Origin: an uncultured Eubacterium sp.
GTDB taxonomy: Bacteria > Bacillota > Clostridia > Lachnospirales > Lachnospiraceae
Reading direction: 5' to 3'
Assembly: GCA_910584795.1 (NCBI GenBank)
Contig: CAJUBZ010000004.1
Location: 177,705 to 241,704, forward strand
Length of the DNA: 64,000 nucleotides
The position numbers and the translations under genes are program-made. Under the pieces are notes generated by a model. The model saw nothing but the letters and a program-made list of their open reading frames with translations. It had not been told where the DNA came from and ran no database searches. Shown in pieces: positions 8,585-16,644 of the stretch. The first letter of the stretch is position 1. Each line of letters opens with the position of its first letter.

Positions 8585-8943
8585 GATTTCTCTCCCTTCT
8601 GGATAAATCTAATAATTTCTTCCTTGTCATATTTTAATTCAGACATTCTTCGAATATAATTCTCTGTAAAATCCTTTGCCCTGCTTTCCCTAATCTGAAC
8701 CAATATATGCTCATCATCTGTCACTATCCTTCCCGCCGTACGATTGGTTATAATAAGTCCCCGATTTTCTAACTCTGACATTGCTCTCTGCATCGTATTA
8801 GGATTTACTGCTGCAGTCGCCGCCAACTCTCTCACAGACGGTAATTTGCTGCCCATCTCATACTCGCCGGAAATAATCTTTTGCTCAATCTGTTCTAATA
8901 ACTGCGTATATATAGGTCTATCATTCTTAAATTTCCACGGCAT
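8581..8943 (-). CDS. GntR-family regulator, YtrA subfamily
   Basis: A 120-residue DNA-binding protein. Residues 8-75 form the winged helix (IYTQLLEQIEQKIISGEYEMGSKLPSVREL in pieces, then NPNTMQRAMSELENRGLI). The short C-terminal tail with no large effector domain is the mark of the YtrA subfamily. It is the first gene of the ABC exporter operon. A perfect 12-bp inverted repeat lies 16 bases upstream of its start and is the likely operator, which suggests autoregulation released by an inducer. Confidence 0.9.
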   Translation of the reverse strand: MPWKFKNDRPIYTQLLEQIEQKIISGEYEMGSKLPSVRELAATAAVNPNTMQRAMSELENRGLIITNRTAGRIVTDDEHILVQIRESRAKDFTENYIRRMSELKYDKEEIIRFIQKGEKS

Positions 8944-8958
8944 TATATCCCTCCTTTT

Positions 8959-8992
8959 GTATTATTGTATCAACCCCTTAATACAATAATAC
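8959..8992 (-). promoter_or_regulatory. Palindromic operator of the GntR-ABC operon
   Basis: GTATTATTGTAT (8959-8970) and ATACAATAATAC (8981-8992) are exact reverse complements around a 10-base spacer, just upstream of the regulator start. Position and symmetry fit a GntR dimer site. Confidence 0.7.
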
Positions 8993-9082
8993 ACTTATAT
9001 ACATATTTGTCAAGAACTTTATAAATGTTTTTACATGAACACTCTAATTTTCTATTTGTCGAAGTGATTCAAGTATAAAAAA

Positions 9083-9114
9083 AATACGCTTGAAAACTAA
9101 ATTTCAAGCGTATT
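9083..9114 (-). terminator. Terminator after the DUF951 gene
   Basis: Arms 9083-9095 and 9102-9114 (AATACGCTTGAAA / TTTCAAGCGTATT) are perfect. In minus-strand direction the stem is followed by a long T run, so it ends the transcript carrying DUF951 and the NlpC/P60 gene. Confidence 0.8.
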
Positions 9115-9152
9115 CCTTTTATCTCTCCTCACTACAAACTGGAATTTCATAG

Positions 9153-9332
9153 TTATTCTAATATCAATTTTTTTACACTTTTCTCAAATGCTTTCCTTTG
9201 CACCATTACAATTCGATTGCACCCCCTGCACTTAAGTTTAAAATCTGCTCCGACCCGAATAATCTCCCATTCATTCGTTCCACAAGGATGTCCTTTCTTT
9301 AACATTACAATATTTCCAATCTGATAATCCAT
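9153..9332 (-). CDS. DUF951 family small protein (YyzM-like)
   Basis: A 59-residue protein beginning MDYQIGNIVMLKKGHPCGTN and containing WEIIRVGADFKLKC and CNRIVMVQR. The pattern KKGHPCG...W...R.G.D...KC.GC is the DUF951 signature; the Cys residues suggest a small zinc-binding fold. Its molecular role is not known. The start overlaps the stop of the upstream NlpC/P60 gene by one base (TAATG), so it is probably translated by coupling. DUF951 commonly sits near rpsF in Firmicutes, and here it is about 2.4 kb upstream of rpsF on the same strand. It is easily missed because of its size. Confidence 0.9.
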   Translation of the reverse strand: MDYQIGNIVMLKKGHPCGTNEWEIIRVGADFKLKCRGCNRIVMVQRKAFEKSVKKLILE

Positions 9333-11134
9333 TAATTTATTACCCTTCCTATTCCTACAACATGGTCTAAATTATTATAATTTATTGGTTGCCCACCTTT
9401 TTCTACAACTCTTGCATTTCCTGCATACATTGCAACATGATAAATATTCAAAGTCCTTCCCGGGGTGCTGTATTGAACTGCACTGTCGTAATCTCCATAA
9501 AAAATCAAATCTCCAGGTTTCAAATAATCATATCCTAGATATCCAAAATACACAATCTGATTTTTGCCCTTTAAATAATCAAACAAATCTGCTGCACAGT
9601 ATGCCTGTGTTCTACTTCCCAGTTTCTCCTGATATTCCTTATAAACTTTATATCCTTTCCATACTAGAGAAGAACAATCATAAAATCCATCCTTCATTCG
9701 TTTACTCTGACTGTACTTCCAGTTATTCACTATGTAATCTGCTCTTTCTATAATTTTTTTCATTCCCTTTGCAGCCACTTCTACTCTGAAACCAAAAGAA
9801 TAATTTCCTATCTTCGCATCAACAATCGTAACACCAGGCCCTTTCCCCCAAACGGTTCCATCTTGTGCCACTGTAGCAATATTTTCGCTTCTGCCGGAAT
9901 ATTGAGGCTGAACCATGCCTATTCCTTCAATATTTATCTTTGCTGACTTTCCTTTAACGATATATCCTGTCAGTTTATGAAATGTTGGATTCAATACAGT
10001 ATATTTTACCTTATATGTTTTTCCATCCACATGTGCTTTAATAATACCGCTTGATGGAGTATTTCCTAATATCGCCAATTTATTTCGATATGATGTTGTC
10101 CTTATATTTGGAGCTGATGATGTATCCCATTTCACCACACTATATTTTGACAAACCTGAAAATGCAATATACTGTAATCTCCATGAACCTGCATTTTTGC
10201 CCAAGACAATTAGATTTTTTGTATTAATTAAAGGACTGGATACATAAACTCTTGTACTGTATTCTTTTACTCTACCATTTTTATAAGTAACTTTTGCTAT
10301 TACCTTTGCTCTGCCGCTTTCAACAGTTCTGGCTTCGGCTGCAATCTTATTTCCTTTTATTTTTTTTGGTCTGGCTAACACTTTTTTGTCAGATGTATAC
10401 CAAACGCACTTCTTAATACTACCTTCATCTAAATTTGCTATTTTAAAACGAATCTCTTTATTCTTTGCCCATACTATGCGCTCATACCGAATATTATTTT
10501 TCTTTGTTACTCTCCTAATTGCTGTCTTTCTTTTGCTAACACCGTTTTTTACCGGTTCAACATTAGACTTATCTGCAACTACTGTGACAGTGCATTCCGC
10601 TGATGCTCCGTTGCTTTTTAATATAATCTTTGTTTTCCCCGGATTTTTTCCAATGATTAAACCCTTTTCATTTACCGTGGCAATAGACTCGTTCTGGGAA
10701 TGATAATGTACTACATTTGCTGAAACCGTCGTTAATTGAAAATTCTTTCCCTCCACAAGTGATACAGAATAAACGTTTGGTGTAATCTTCTTAGATGTAT
10801 CCGGTATAATAACGCTGCACGTATAAGTTTTTTTCTTATAAGTTGCTGTAATTTTCGCTGTCCCATAGTTTAAGGCTGTTACGACCCCCTTGTCCACAGC
10901 AGCCGCAAATTTATTAGATGTACTCCAGTTAATCTTAGCATCAGCAGGTGCATTTACTAATTTTATCTTTTTTGTGTTCCCCTTAATTAACACCAGACTT
11001 GTGTCTGACATACTATAAGTAGTTTTCGCCTGCAAAACATTTACCGGAAAACTTAAAGTAATTACCAATAACAATGTCATAAATTTTCTTTGATATTTAC
11101 TTCTTTCCTTCTTTCGTTGTGTCGTTTTCTTCAT
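9332..11134 (-). CDS. Secreted NlpC/P60 peptidase with Ig-like (Big2) domains
   Basis: A 600-residue exported protein. A basic N-terminus is followed by a signal peptide ending near LQAKT. Residues 40-460 are beta-rich and contain Ig-like group 2 repeats (patterns such as STSNKFAAAVDKGVVTAL and NESIATVNEKGLI). Residues 465-600 form an NlpC/P60 domain with catalytic Cys in FYDCSSLVW and His in IYHVAMYAG; this family cleaves gamma-D-glutamyl bonds in cell-wall peptides. The gene overlaps the upstream membrane-protein gene by 38 bases and shares one base with the following DUF951 gene. It is probably a wall-associated hydrolase. Confidence 0.85.
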   Translation of the reverse strand: MKKTTQRKKERSKYQRKFMTLLLVITLSFPVNVLQAKTTYSMSDTSLVLIKGNTKKIKLVNAPADAKINWSTSNKFAAAVDKGVVTALNYGTAKITATYKKKTYTCSVIIPDTSKKITPNVYSVSLVEGKNFQLTTVSANVVHYHSQNESIATVNEKGLIIGKNPGKTKIILKSNGASAECTVTVVADKSNVEPVKNGVSKRKTAIRRVTKKNNIRYERIVWAKNKEIRFKIANLDEGSIKKCVWYTSDKKVLARPKKIKGNKIAAEARTVESGRAKVIAKVTYKNGRVKEYSTRVYVSSPLINTKNLIVLGKNAGSWRLQYIAFSGLSKYSVVKWDTSSAPNIRTTSYRNKLAILGNTPSSGIIKAHVDGKTYKVKYTVLNPTFHKLTGYIVKGKSAKINIEGIGMVQPQYSGRSENIATVAQDGTVWGKGPGVTIVDAKIGNYSFGFRVEVAAKGMKKIIERADYIVNNWKYSQSKRMKDGFYDCSSLVWKGYKVYKEYQEKLGSRTQAYCAADLFDYLKGKNQIVYFGYLGYDYLKPGDLIFYGDYDSAVQYSTPGRTLNIYHVAMYAGNARVVEKGGQPINYNNLDHVVGIGRVIN

Positions 11135-12791
11135 TTGATTTCCAATCCTCTATTTCTCTGATTCCTGTATCCTGATTTTCTTCATAGTATATCTCAATGA
11201 TATCATTTTGTTGAATAAACACAAGCGTTTCGTCATCGGAAAATTTTTCCTTGTAAACATTTCCCTTTGTATCCGTAATATATACAAATGTTCCTTCTTC
11301 AACATTTACATATTTTATATCTTTTACTATTACTATTTCATGTAAATATTGTTCAGAGAGGTTTTCCTTTTTTATCTCCGTGGCAATTCCATTTTCTTTA
11401 ATTAATTTCCTATACGTATTCAGGGTATCTTTTTGTGTTGTACCTGTTGCAACAATACTGTATTTTTTTACATCAACTAATGCATATTGTTTTACAAGAT
11501 TTCCTTTATCTTTTAGCACCATAAAATATGTCGGTCTTCCGTCAATATTTATCAAGGAAGGGAAAGCCGCATCATATCCAAGATTCTGTACCTGTCCTTC
11601 TGCTGCTTCCATTGCAGAAAATTCTTCTGCTCCCGCCACATTAAAATAACTGGCTTCTCCTGTTCTGGCATTTACCATTACAAAGCCGATATTGGAAGAA
11701 TCGTCTATCACTGATGTCACACCAGTATAAATCCAGACATCATTATCAATTACTTTATACCCATAGTCCTCTGTTGTTTTTTTACAGTCTTTTTGACCAA
11801 TAATACTATTCCAGAATCCATCAGATAGCATTCCATACCAATTATATTTTCTTTCTATCAAATCTCCATCATATACCCGGTCTACCCATCGTGGTATCTC
11901 ATTTAAATCATATCTTTTGCAATCTCCGGTACATGGATCACAGATAACTACTCCATTCACATCAAAACCACCAAACAGGCCAACCTTTGCAGTCATTGTA
12001 GGACAGATATAGTATGGTTTTCCATCCTCATCCAATTCAAAATAATATCCCTCAAAGATGGCTGTTGGATATTTAAACCTTAAATGTCTCTGCAAATTAT
12101 CATTAAACCAGCCTGATGGTGTATATTTAATTGGCTTATCTAATTTTACATAGTCAGCCTCAAAATCTACTGCATCCACCAAAACATATCCTGGTATTCC
12201 GTTTTTTCTGTTGTTAAACCATTTAAAGAATCCTGCATACTCTAAAGACGCTACCTTCATGGGTGCCCCATCTAATGCAATCTGATTATAATCACCACTA
12301 ATTTCATACTGACTTACTACATCCGATAAAGCTCCAATAGCTCTTTGTCCCACTACCTTTGCACTGGCAGTGTCCATCAACGCTACATCTGTAATTGTAT
12401 CTGTCTGCTTTACTGTTTCCTCAAATTTTGTATCTTTGATATCAATAAGAGATGAATATCTGCCAGCGTTAAATATTTTTGCAGAAATTATGCTTCCTAT
12501 AATAACAAATACAACCGCTAATAAAATTATCCCCCCCATGACCTTTGATATAATATTGTATTGAAACTCCAACTTTTCTTTATCCGGCATACTTAATGTT
12601 AATGCGAAAAATAGAATCGCAAAAAATCCCTGAAACTCCCAAAACTCCATGGAGTGTATATTCAGCGATGGTAAAAAGGCATAAAATGCTGCAAATTCCA
12701 ACACTGCAATAATTACCAATGATATTAAAATTTTCTTAATCGAAATCCTTCCCTTTGTTATAAAATTTCCCATAAATCCACCTGTTATCAT
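11097..12791 (-). CDS. Membrane protein with large extracytoplasmic region, unknown function
   Basis: A 564-residue protein I cannot assign to a family. Three hydrophobic segments occur in the first 120 residues (ILISLVIIAVLEFAAFYAFL, FFAILFFALTLS, ILLAVVFVIIGSIISAK). The rest is soluble and beta-rich, including a CDPCTGDCKRY Cys pair near residue 295, and ends in a charged tail. An AAGGAG site 5 bases before the ATG supports the start; a second ATG 18 bases in is also preceded by a purine-rich site. It overlaps the NlpC/P60 gene by 38 bases, so the two are likely co-expressed and may work together at the cell surface. Confidence 0.6.
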   Translation of the reverse strand: MITGGFMGNFITKGRISIKKILISLVIIAVLEFAAFYAFLPSLNIHSMEFWEFQGFFAILFFALTLSMPDKEKLEFQYNIISKVMGGIILLAVVFVIIGSIISAKIFNAGRYSSLIDIKDTKFEETVKQTDTITDVALMDTASAKVVGQRAIGALSDVVSQYEISGDYNQIALDGAPMKVASLEYAGFFKWFNNRKNGIPGYVLVDAVDFEADYVKLDKPIKYTPSGWFNDNLQRHLRFKYPTAIFEGYYFELDEDGKPYYICPTMTAKVGLFGGFDVNGVVICDPCTGDCKRYDLNEIPRWVDRVYDGDLIERKYNWYGMLSDGFWNSIIGQKDCKKTTEDYGYKVIDNDVWIYTGVTSVIDDSSNIGFVMVNARTGEASYFNVAGAEEFSAMEAAEGQVQNLGYDAAFPSLINIDGRPTYFMVLKDKGNLVKQYALVDVKKYSIVATGTTQKDTLNTYRKLIKENGIATEIKKENLSEQYLHEIVIVKDIKYVNVEEGTFVYITDTKGNVYKEKFSDDETLVFIQQNDIIEIYYEENQDTGIREIEDWKSNEENDTTKEGKK

Positions 12792-12807
12792 ATATTCTCC
12801 TTATAGC

Positions 12808-12837
12808 AAAAGATTTCACACTGTCTGTGAAATCTTT
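12808..12837 (-). terminator. Hairpin terminator after the FN3 protein gene
   Basis: Arms 12808-12820 and 12826-12837 (AAAGATTTCACA / TGTGAAATCTTT) with a five-base loop and T-rich flanks. It sits between two minus-strand genes and probably separates their transcripts. Confidence 0.7.
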
Positions 12838-12852
12838 ATAAATTTTTATCTG

Positions 12853-14082
12853 CTATTTCTTTAATCTAATTTTTGTTTTTTTGCTCCATTTTCCATACAC
12901 ATTTCTTCCGTTGCCCTTTGCCATCGCTCTGACCCTGACATAATATTTCTTATTTGGCTTTAATCTCCTAAATGTGCATTTTGTTTTCTTTACTTTTTTT
13001 GTAATAGTATTTTTCTTTTTAAACTTCTTATTCGCACAAATCTGTACTTGATAAGAAGTCGCCTTTTTTATCTTTTTAAATGTAATCTTAACTTTCTTTG
13101 TTGCAGCTTTTTTCTCTGCTTTTTTTATTTTTCCTTTTGCTAGTTTTATATTCTTTGTCGCAACAGATGCAGGCGTAGTTGTGGCCCTGCCTGTTGTTGA
13201 TGGTACTTTGGTTGTTTGCGCTTCCGTTGTCTGCTCTTCTGTTGTCTGTTCTTCCGTTGTCTGTGCCTCTGTTGTCTGTGCTTCTGTTGTTGACACTTCC
13301 GTTGTCTGCATTTCTGTTGTCTGCTCTTCTGTTGTTGGTTCCTCTACAAAATATTCCAACTCTGCTTTTTTCGACACAAGACTTTCATTTCCCAACATAT
13401 GTACTGCCTCAACTGCTACAATATGAGTACCTGGAGTAAACCTATCAGCATATGCAGATACATTATATTTCGTTGTAGTAATTGGTGTATCATTTATTTT
13501 CTCTCCGTCGATATAAAAATTAAACGTAGCAGAAAGATCAGAACCCCATGACCATTCAAAACGCATTTTTCTACTTGTTTCTTTCAAGTCGGCGGGTACA
13601 GGAGGTATCCTGGAAATACCAGAATCTGATACATAAAATTCTCTGCTTATTTCCAACTTATCATTTCCCATTGTCATCCAAAAATGGATTGTATATAACC
13701 CTGCTTCCTGAAAAGTAACTTTCATTTTCTGCTCTTTTGAAGTATTAATGACTATCTCACTTTCAAAGGTACTAATATCACTCCAAGTATTTCCATCATC
13801 TGAATACTGAAAATCTGTCACCTCTGCCGGTCCTATAATTTCTATATGTCTGATCCCCTTAAAAGATGAACCTGAAACATTATTCGGATAATATCCTATT
13901 TTGAATTCCTTTGATGTTCCTATTTTGTAATTCGTTGTCTCTATAGATGAATTACTAATTCCAATATTAACCGGCCAGTCAGTTGAACCACTACCATCCC
14001 CACCTGCTCCTAAAGCCGGTACTACCGTTGTAATCATTAAAGCTATGATTGTTATAATAGAAATAATTTTTTTTCTGTTCAT
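12853..14082 (-). CDS. Secreted Thr-rich protein with C-terminal FN3-like domain
   Basis: An exported 409-residue protein of unknown role. A longer frame begins at 14133, but an AAAGGGGA ribosome site lies just before the ATG at 14082, and from there a normal signal peptide follows (MNRKKIISIITIIALMITT). The middle contains Ig/FN3-like beta regions; a Thr/Glu/Gln repeat (units such as TTEAQ and TTEEQ) forms a stalk. The last 90 residues are a fibronectin-III-like domain with very high lysine content and the ending KWSKKTKIRLKK. The same C-terminal domain ends the DUF4430 protein at 55.2 kb. A surface or adhesin-like function is likely but unproven. Confidence 0.75.
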   Translation of the reverse strand: MNRKKIISIITIIALMITTVVPALGAGGDGSGSTDWPVNIGISNSSIETTNYKIGTSKEFKIGYYPNNVSGSSFKGIRHIEIIGPAEVTDFQYSDDGNTWSDISTFESEIVINTSKEQKMKVTFQEAGLYTIHFWMTMGNDKLEISREFYVSDSGISRIPPVPADLKETSRKMRFEWSWGSDLSATFNFYIDGEKINDTPITTTKYNVSAYADRFTPGTHIVAVEAVHMLGNESLVSKKAELEYFVEEPTTEEQTTEMQTTEVSTTEAQTTEAQTTEEQTTEEQTTEAQTTKVPSTTGRATTTPASVATKNIKLAKGKIKKAEKKAATKKVKITFKKIKKATSYQVQICANKKFKKKNTITKKVKKTKCTFRRLKPNKKYYVRVRAMAKGNGRNVYGKWSKKTKIRLKK

Positions 14083-14309
14083 ATGTTTTCCCCTTTCTTC
14101 TCTATCTTTTAGAATAACATATTCGTTTTGCAAATTCTACAATAATATGACAAAGAGTTCATTCGAACCCCCCCTAAATAAGATGCAGGTTCACAAGAAC
14201 AACTACTTTTGCGTGCCTCCTCACTTTTCCACCGTAGCAACACAAAGAGGGCTCTCCTTCCCCTTCATTTTTTATTATATCAAAAATTCCGAGCAAATTC
14301 CGATATAAT
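14083..14309. other. Leader region with no gene
   Basis: No coding frame I can support. Read on the minus strand it is a leader for the FN3 protein gene with purine-rich runs (GAAGGGGAAGGAGAG), a GAGGAGGCACGCAAAAG stretch and paired GAACC/GGTTC elements. It may be structured RNA, but no known riboswitch consensus matches. Confidence 0.3.
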
Positions 14310-14310
14310 A

Positions 14311-14339
14311 AAAACCGCTCGATTACTCGAACGGTTTTA
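14311..14339 (-). terminator. Terminator after the tRNA pair
   Basis: AAAACCG and CGGTTTT arms with further TCGA pairing, located 4 bases beyond the tRNA-Cys 3' end. T-rich sequence follows on the minus strand. Confidence 0.65.
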
Positions 14340-14343
14340 AAAG

Positions 14344-14414
14344 AGGCGACAACCAGATTTGAACTGGTGATAGCGGTGTTGCAGACCGATGCCTTACCAC
14401 TTGGCTATGTCGCC
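14344..14414 (-). tRNA. tRNA-Cys (GCA)
   Basis: 71 bases with acceptor arms GGCGACA / TGTCGCC, D arm GCCAAGTGGTAAGGC, anticodon loop CTGCAAC (anticodon GCA) and T loop GTTCAAATC. CCA is not encoded. Confidence 0.95.
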
Positions 14415-14486
14415 ATATATCTAGAACCACTTTATTATAACAAGGGTTCTGTTTATCGTCAAGAATGAAATCATTCCTAACAGAAA

Positions 14487-14558
14487 TGACTCCTACGGGA
14501 ATCGAACCCGTGTTACCGCCGTGAAAGGGCGATGTCTTAACCGCTTGACCAAGGAGCC
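14487..14558 (-). tRNA. tRNA-Glu (TTC)
   Basis: 72 bases with acceptor GGCTCCT / AGGAGTC (one G-U), D arm GGTCAAGCGGTTAAGAC, anticodon loop CTTTCAC (anticodon TTC) and T loop GGTTCGATTCC. CCA is not encoded. It lies 72 bases upstream of tRNA-Cys, in a shared transcript. Confidence 0.95.
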
Positions 14559-14625
14559 ATAAAGAATACTTTATGTATTCACAGCGTTAGTAGTGTACCA
14601 AATGAATTTTGTTTTGTCAACATAT

Positions 14626-15336
14626 TTATACACTAAAAATTCCTGTTATGAACTGCTGAATCATATTATTATCATAAATCAGACTTAAAAGTCCATTTTC
14701 CGCTATAGCTTTACAAACTGTCTGTCCCCAGTCTGTAGCACTAAAAGCTGTCACGACAATACACAATATCCAGATTATAATTACTGATTCAAACAATCCT
14801 ATAATAGCTCCACCTATAGCATTAAAAGTCTTTATCACTGGTAACTTTGCTACAATATCTAAAAGATGCACCAGTATTCTTACTAATATAGTCAGAATAA
14901 CAAACAACAGAATAAACGTTATTGCACTTAAAATCATATCAGCCAAAGACTCTGCAATATATCCGGCAAAAGAGTTTACTTTTAATGATGCATAACTTTC
15001 CTTCGTATTATTTTCATTTAATGATATCTTTACCTCTTTTGGCAATGGCAGATTATCGATAATTTTCTTTTGAGCACTGACTCCTGTCTGAGTCACATTT
15101 TCTGCTGCTGTATCTACGTTTTCTTTAATATATTTTTCTATACCTGTCTGCACGCCTGTATAGACAGGGGTACTTTTTAATAACTCCTTTACTGGTGGCG
15201 TCAATAGATTTACAAGCAATAACACAACAATTACTGATACTAGAGAAAATGCCATTTTTAACATTCCTCTTTTCAATCCAATGGCAACCATTGCCACCAT
15301 AAACAAACCCACTGATATTAACAATATATTTCCCAT
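14626..15336 (-). CDS. CvpA family membrane protein
   Basis: A 236-residue protein with the CvpA pattern: helix one (ILLISVGLFMVAMVAIG), KRGM turn, helix two, a long extracytoplasmic stretch of about 70 residues, then two or more C-terminal helices (ILSAITFILLFVILTILV; IGLFESVIIIWILCIVV). CvpA proteins are linked to envelope integrity and, in enterobacteria, colicin V production; the biochemical role is not settled. It is 43 bases downstream of the DUF5711 gene in the same direction, so the DUF5711-CvpA pair may be co-transcribed with the LysM gene before it. Confidence 0.8.
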   Translation of the reverse strand: MGNILLISVGLFMVAMVAIGLKRGMLKMAFSLVSVIVVLLLVNLLTPPVKELLKSTPVYTGVQTGIEKYIKENVDTAAENVTQTGVSAQKKIIDNLPLPKEVKISLNENNTKESYASLKVNSFAGYIAESLADMILSAITFILLFVILTILVRILVHLLDIVAKLPVIKTFNAIGGAIIGLFESVIIIWILCIVVTAFSATDWGQTVCKAIAENGLLSLIYDNNMIQQFITGIFSV

Positions 15337-15379
15337 GCTTCCTCCAAACCTGAAACATTCAGGCTTCTTTTGTACTTCC

Positions 15380-16576
15380 TTATTTCAATTTTACTTTTTG
15401 AATTTTTGACCTTGTCATGAACAGAAAAGTTCTTGAACCATCTACCGGTATTATTCCATTAATTTCACCTTTGAAGATAATTCTAAATTTCTCCACACCC
15501 TCAAATGAAATTATTTGACAATTCATATCATCATACATTAAAACATTATCCCCAGAAAAATCCACATTATCATACTCCATTTTTATTTCTGTTTTCATCT
15601 TTCGTTTACCATTAAGGTCATAAACTTCAATACGATATGGATTCTTACTATTATGATTATCTAAAATAAAACCTACGTACTTGTCACTATAGAATACTTT
15701 CTGTATTTCATCCTTTATCTTCACTTCTTCATCTAGTTCAGACTGTTTCCCTGCCTGATATATCGAGAAAATATCTTCCCCCACTGCAATAGCCTGGCTG
15801 TTCGTTAAAAACTTTACAATTGGCACTATCGTCTCTTGATACTGTTTATGCTCTCCCACAATTTTATTTGTAGAATTTTTTACTGAACTGGAAAAATTGT
15901 AAAAAACAACTTTATTTCCCATAGCTCCATTATGAATTGTAATGTAAGAAACAGCCATTTTTTCTCCATCATCTGATATGGAAAAATCCAGAGGGTATCC
16001 ATTTTCATCCAACAATGTTTTATGAGATACTAGTTTATTCCCCTCCTTATCAAACACCTCAATATGATTGGCATTTTTATCTTCTAACAATGCTGCCACG
16101 ACCCCTTGATTGGCAACTTCCACCTTGATAATTGGAAAACTTGTAGTAATTTTTCCTTGCTTTCCATCATCGTTATATATAAAAATGTCGTTGCTGTTTT
16201 TATCCGCCACCGCAATATAATCCTCGCATATATCTACGATTGGTGCTTTCATCTGATATGATTCATCCCATACAGTTCCTTCGTCATCTATATATGATAT
16301 GCCATCACCACTATATTTTATGACAAAATCTTGATATGGAAGATATTTACTATTAGAACTGCTGTCCACTTTAATATAATTTAAAACTTTATAATCATCA
16401 TAACTACTATATCGTTTATGAAGATATATAGATAGAATGGCAATAGTGACACAAATTATGCCAATAGCAATTCTAATAGTTATCCTGTTTGTATGTTCTT
16501 TTATAAAGTTAAAAATCTGTGAACCTGAAAAAGACTTTTTAAAATTTCTCACTTTACTTGAATTTATTCGTGCCAC
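15380..16576 (-). CDS. DUF5711 membrane-anchored beta-propeller-like protein
   Basis: A 398-residue protein with one transmembrane segment near residues 33-50 (IRIAIGIICVTIAILSIYL), then a long extracytoplasmic domain of repeating four-strand units such as DGISYIDDEGTVWD and ANHIEVFDKEGNKLVS. This reads as a beta-propeller and matches my recollection of DUF5711, found in Lachnospiraceae. No catalytic residues are apparent. The neighbouring CvpA and LysM genes suggest a role at the envelope. Confidence 0.65.
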   Translation of the reverse strand: MARINSSKVRNFKKSFSGSQIFNFIKEHTNRITIRIAIGIICVTIAILSIYLHKRYSSYDDYKVLNYIKVDSSSNSKYLPYQDFVIKYSGDGISYIDDEGTVWDESYQMKAPIVDICEDYIAVADKNSNDIFIYNDDGKQGKITTSFPIIKVEVANQGVVAALLEDKNANHIEVFDKEGNKLVSHKTLLDENGYPLDFSISDDGEKMAVSYITIHNGAMGNKVVFYNFSSSVKNSTNKIVGEHKQYQETIVPIVKFLTNSQAIAVGEDIFSIYQAGKQSELDEEVKIKDEIQKVFYSDKYVGFILDNHNSKNPYRIEVYDLNGKRKMKTEIKMEYDNVDFSGDNVLMYDDMNCQIISFEGVEKFRIIFKGEINGIIPVDGSRTFLFMTRSKIQKVKLK

Positions 16577-16644
16577 AATCTCACTTCCTATTTTTCAATC
16601 TATAACGATTATACAATAAGTTTACGATTATGGCACTATTTTTT

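Noticed and set aside
13179..13439. Plus-strand frames rich in Leu/Val/Ser repeats
   Set aside because: They are shadows of the Thr-rich repeat of the secreted protein on the other strand.
14134..14309. Cyclic-di-GMP riboswitch
   Set aside because: GGCACGCAAAAG is partly similar to the GEMM core but the flanking CC/GG elements and spacing do not fit.
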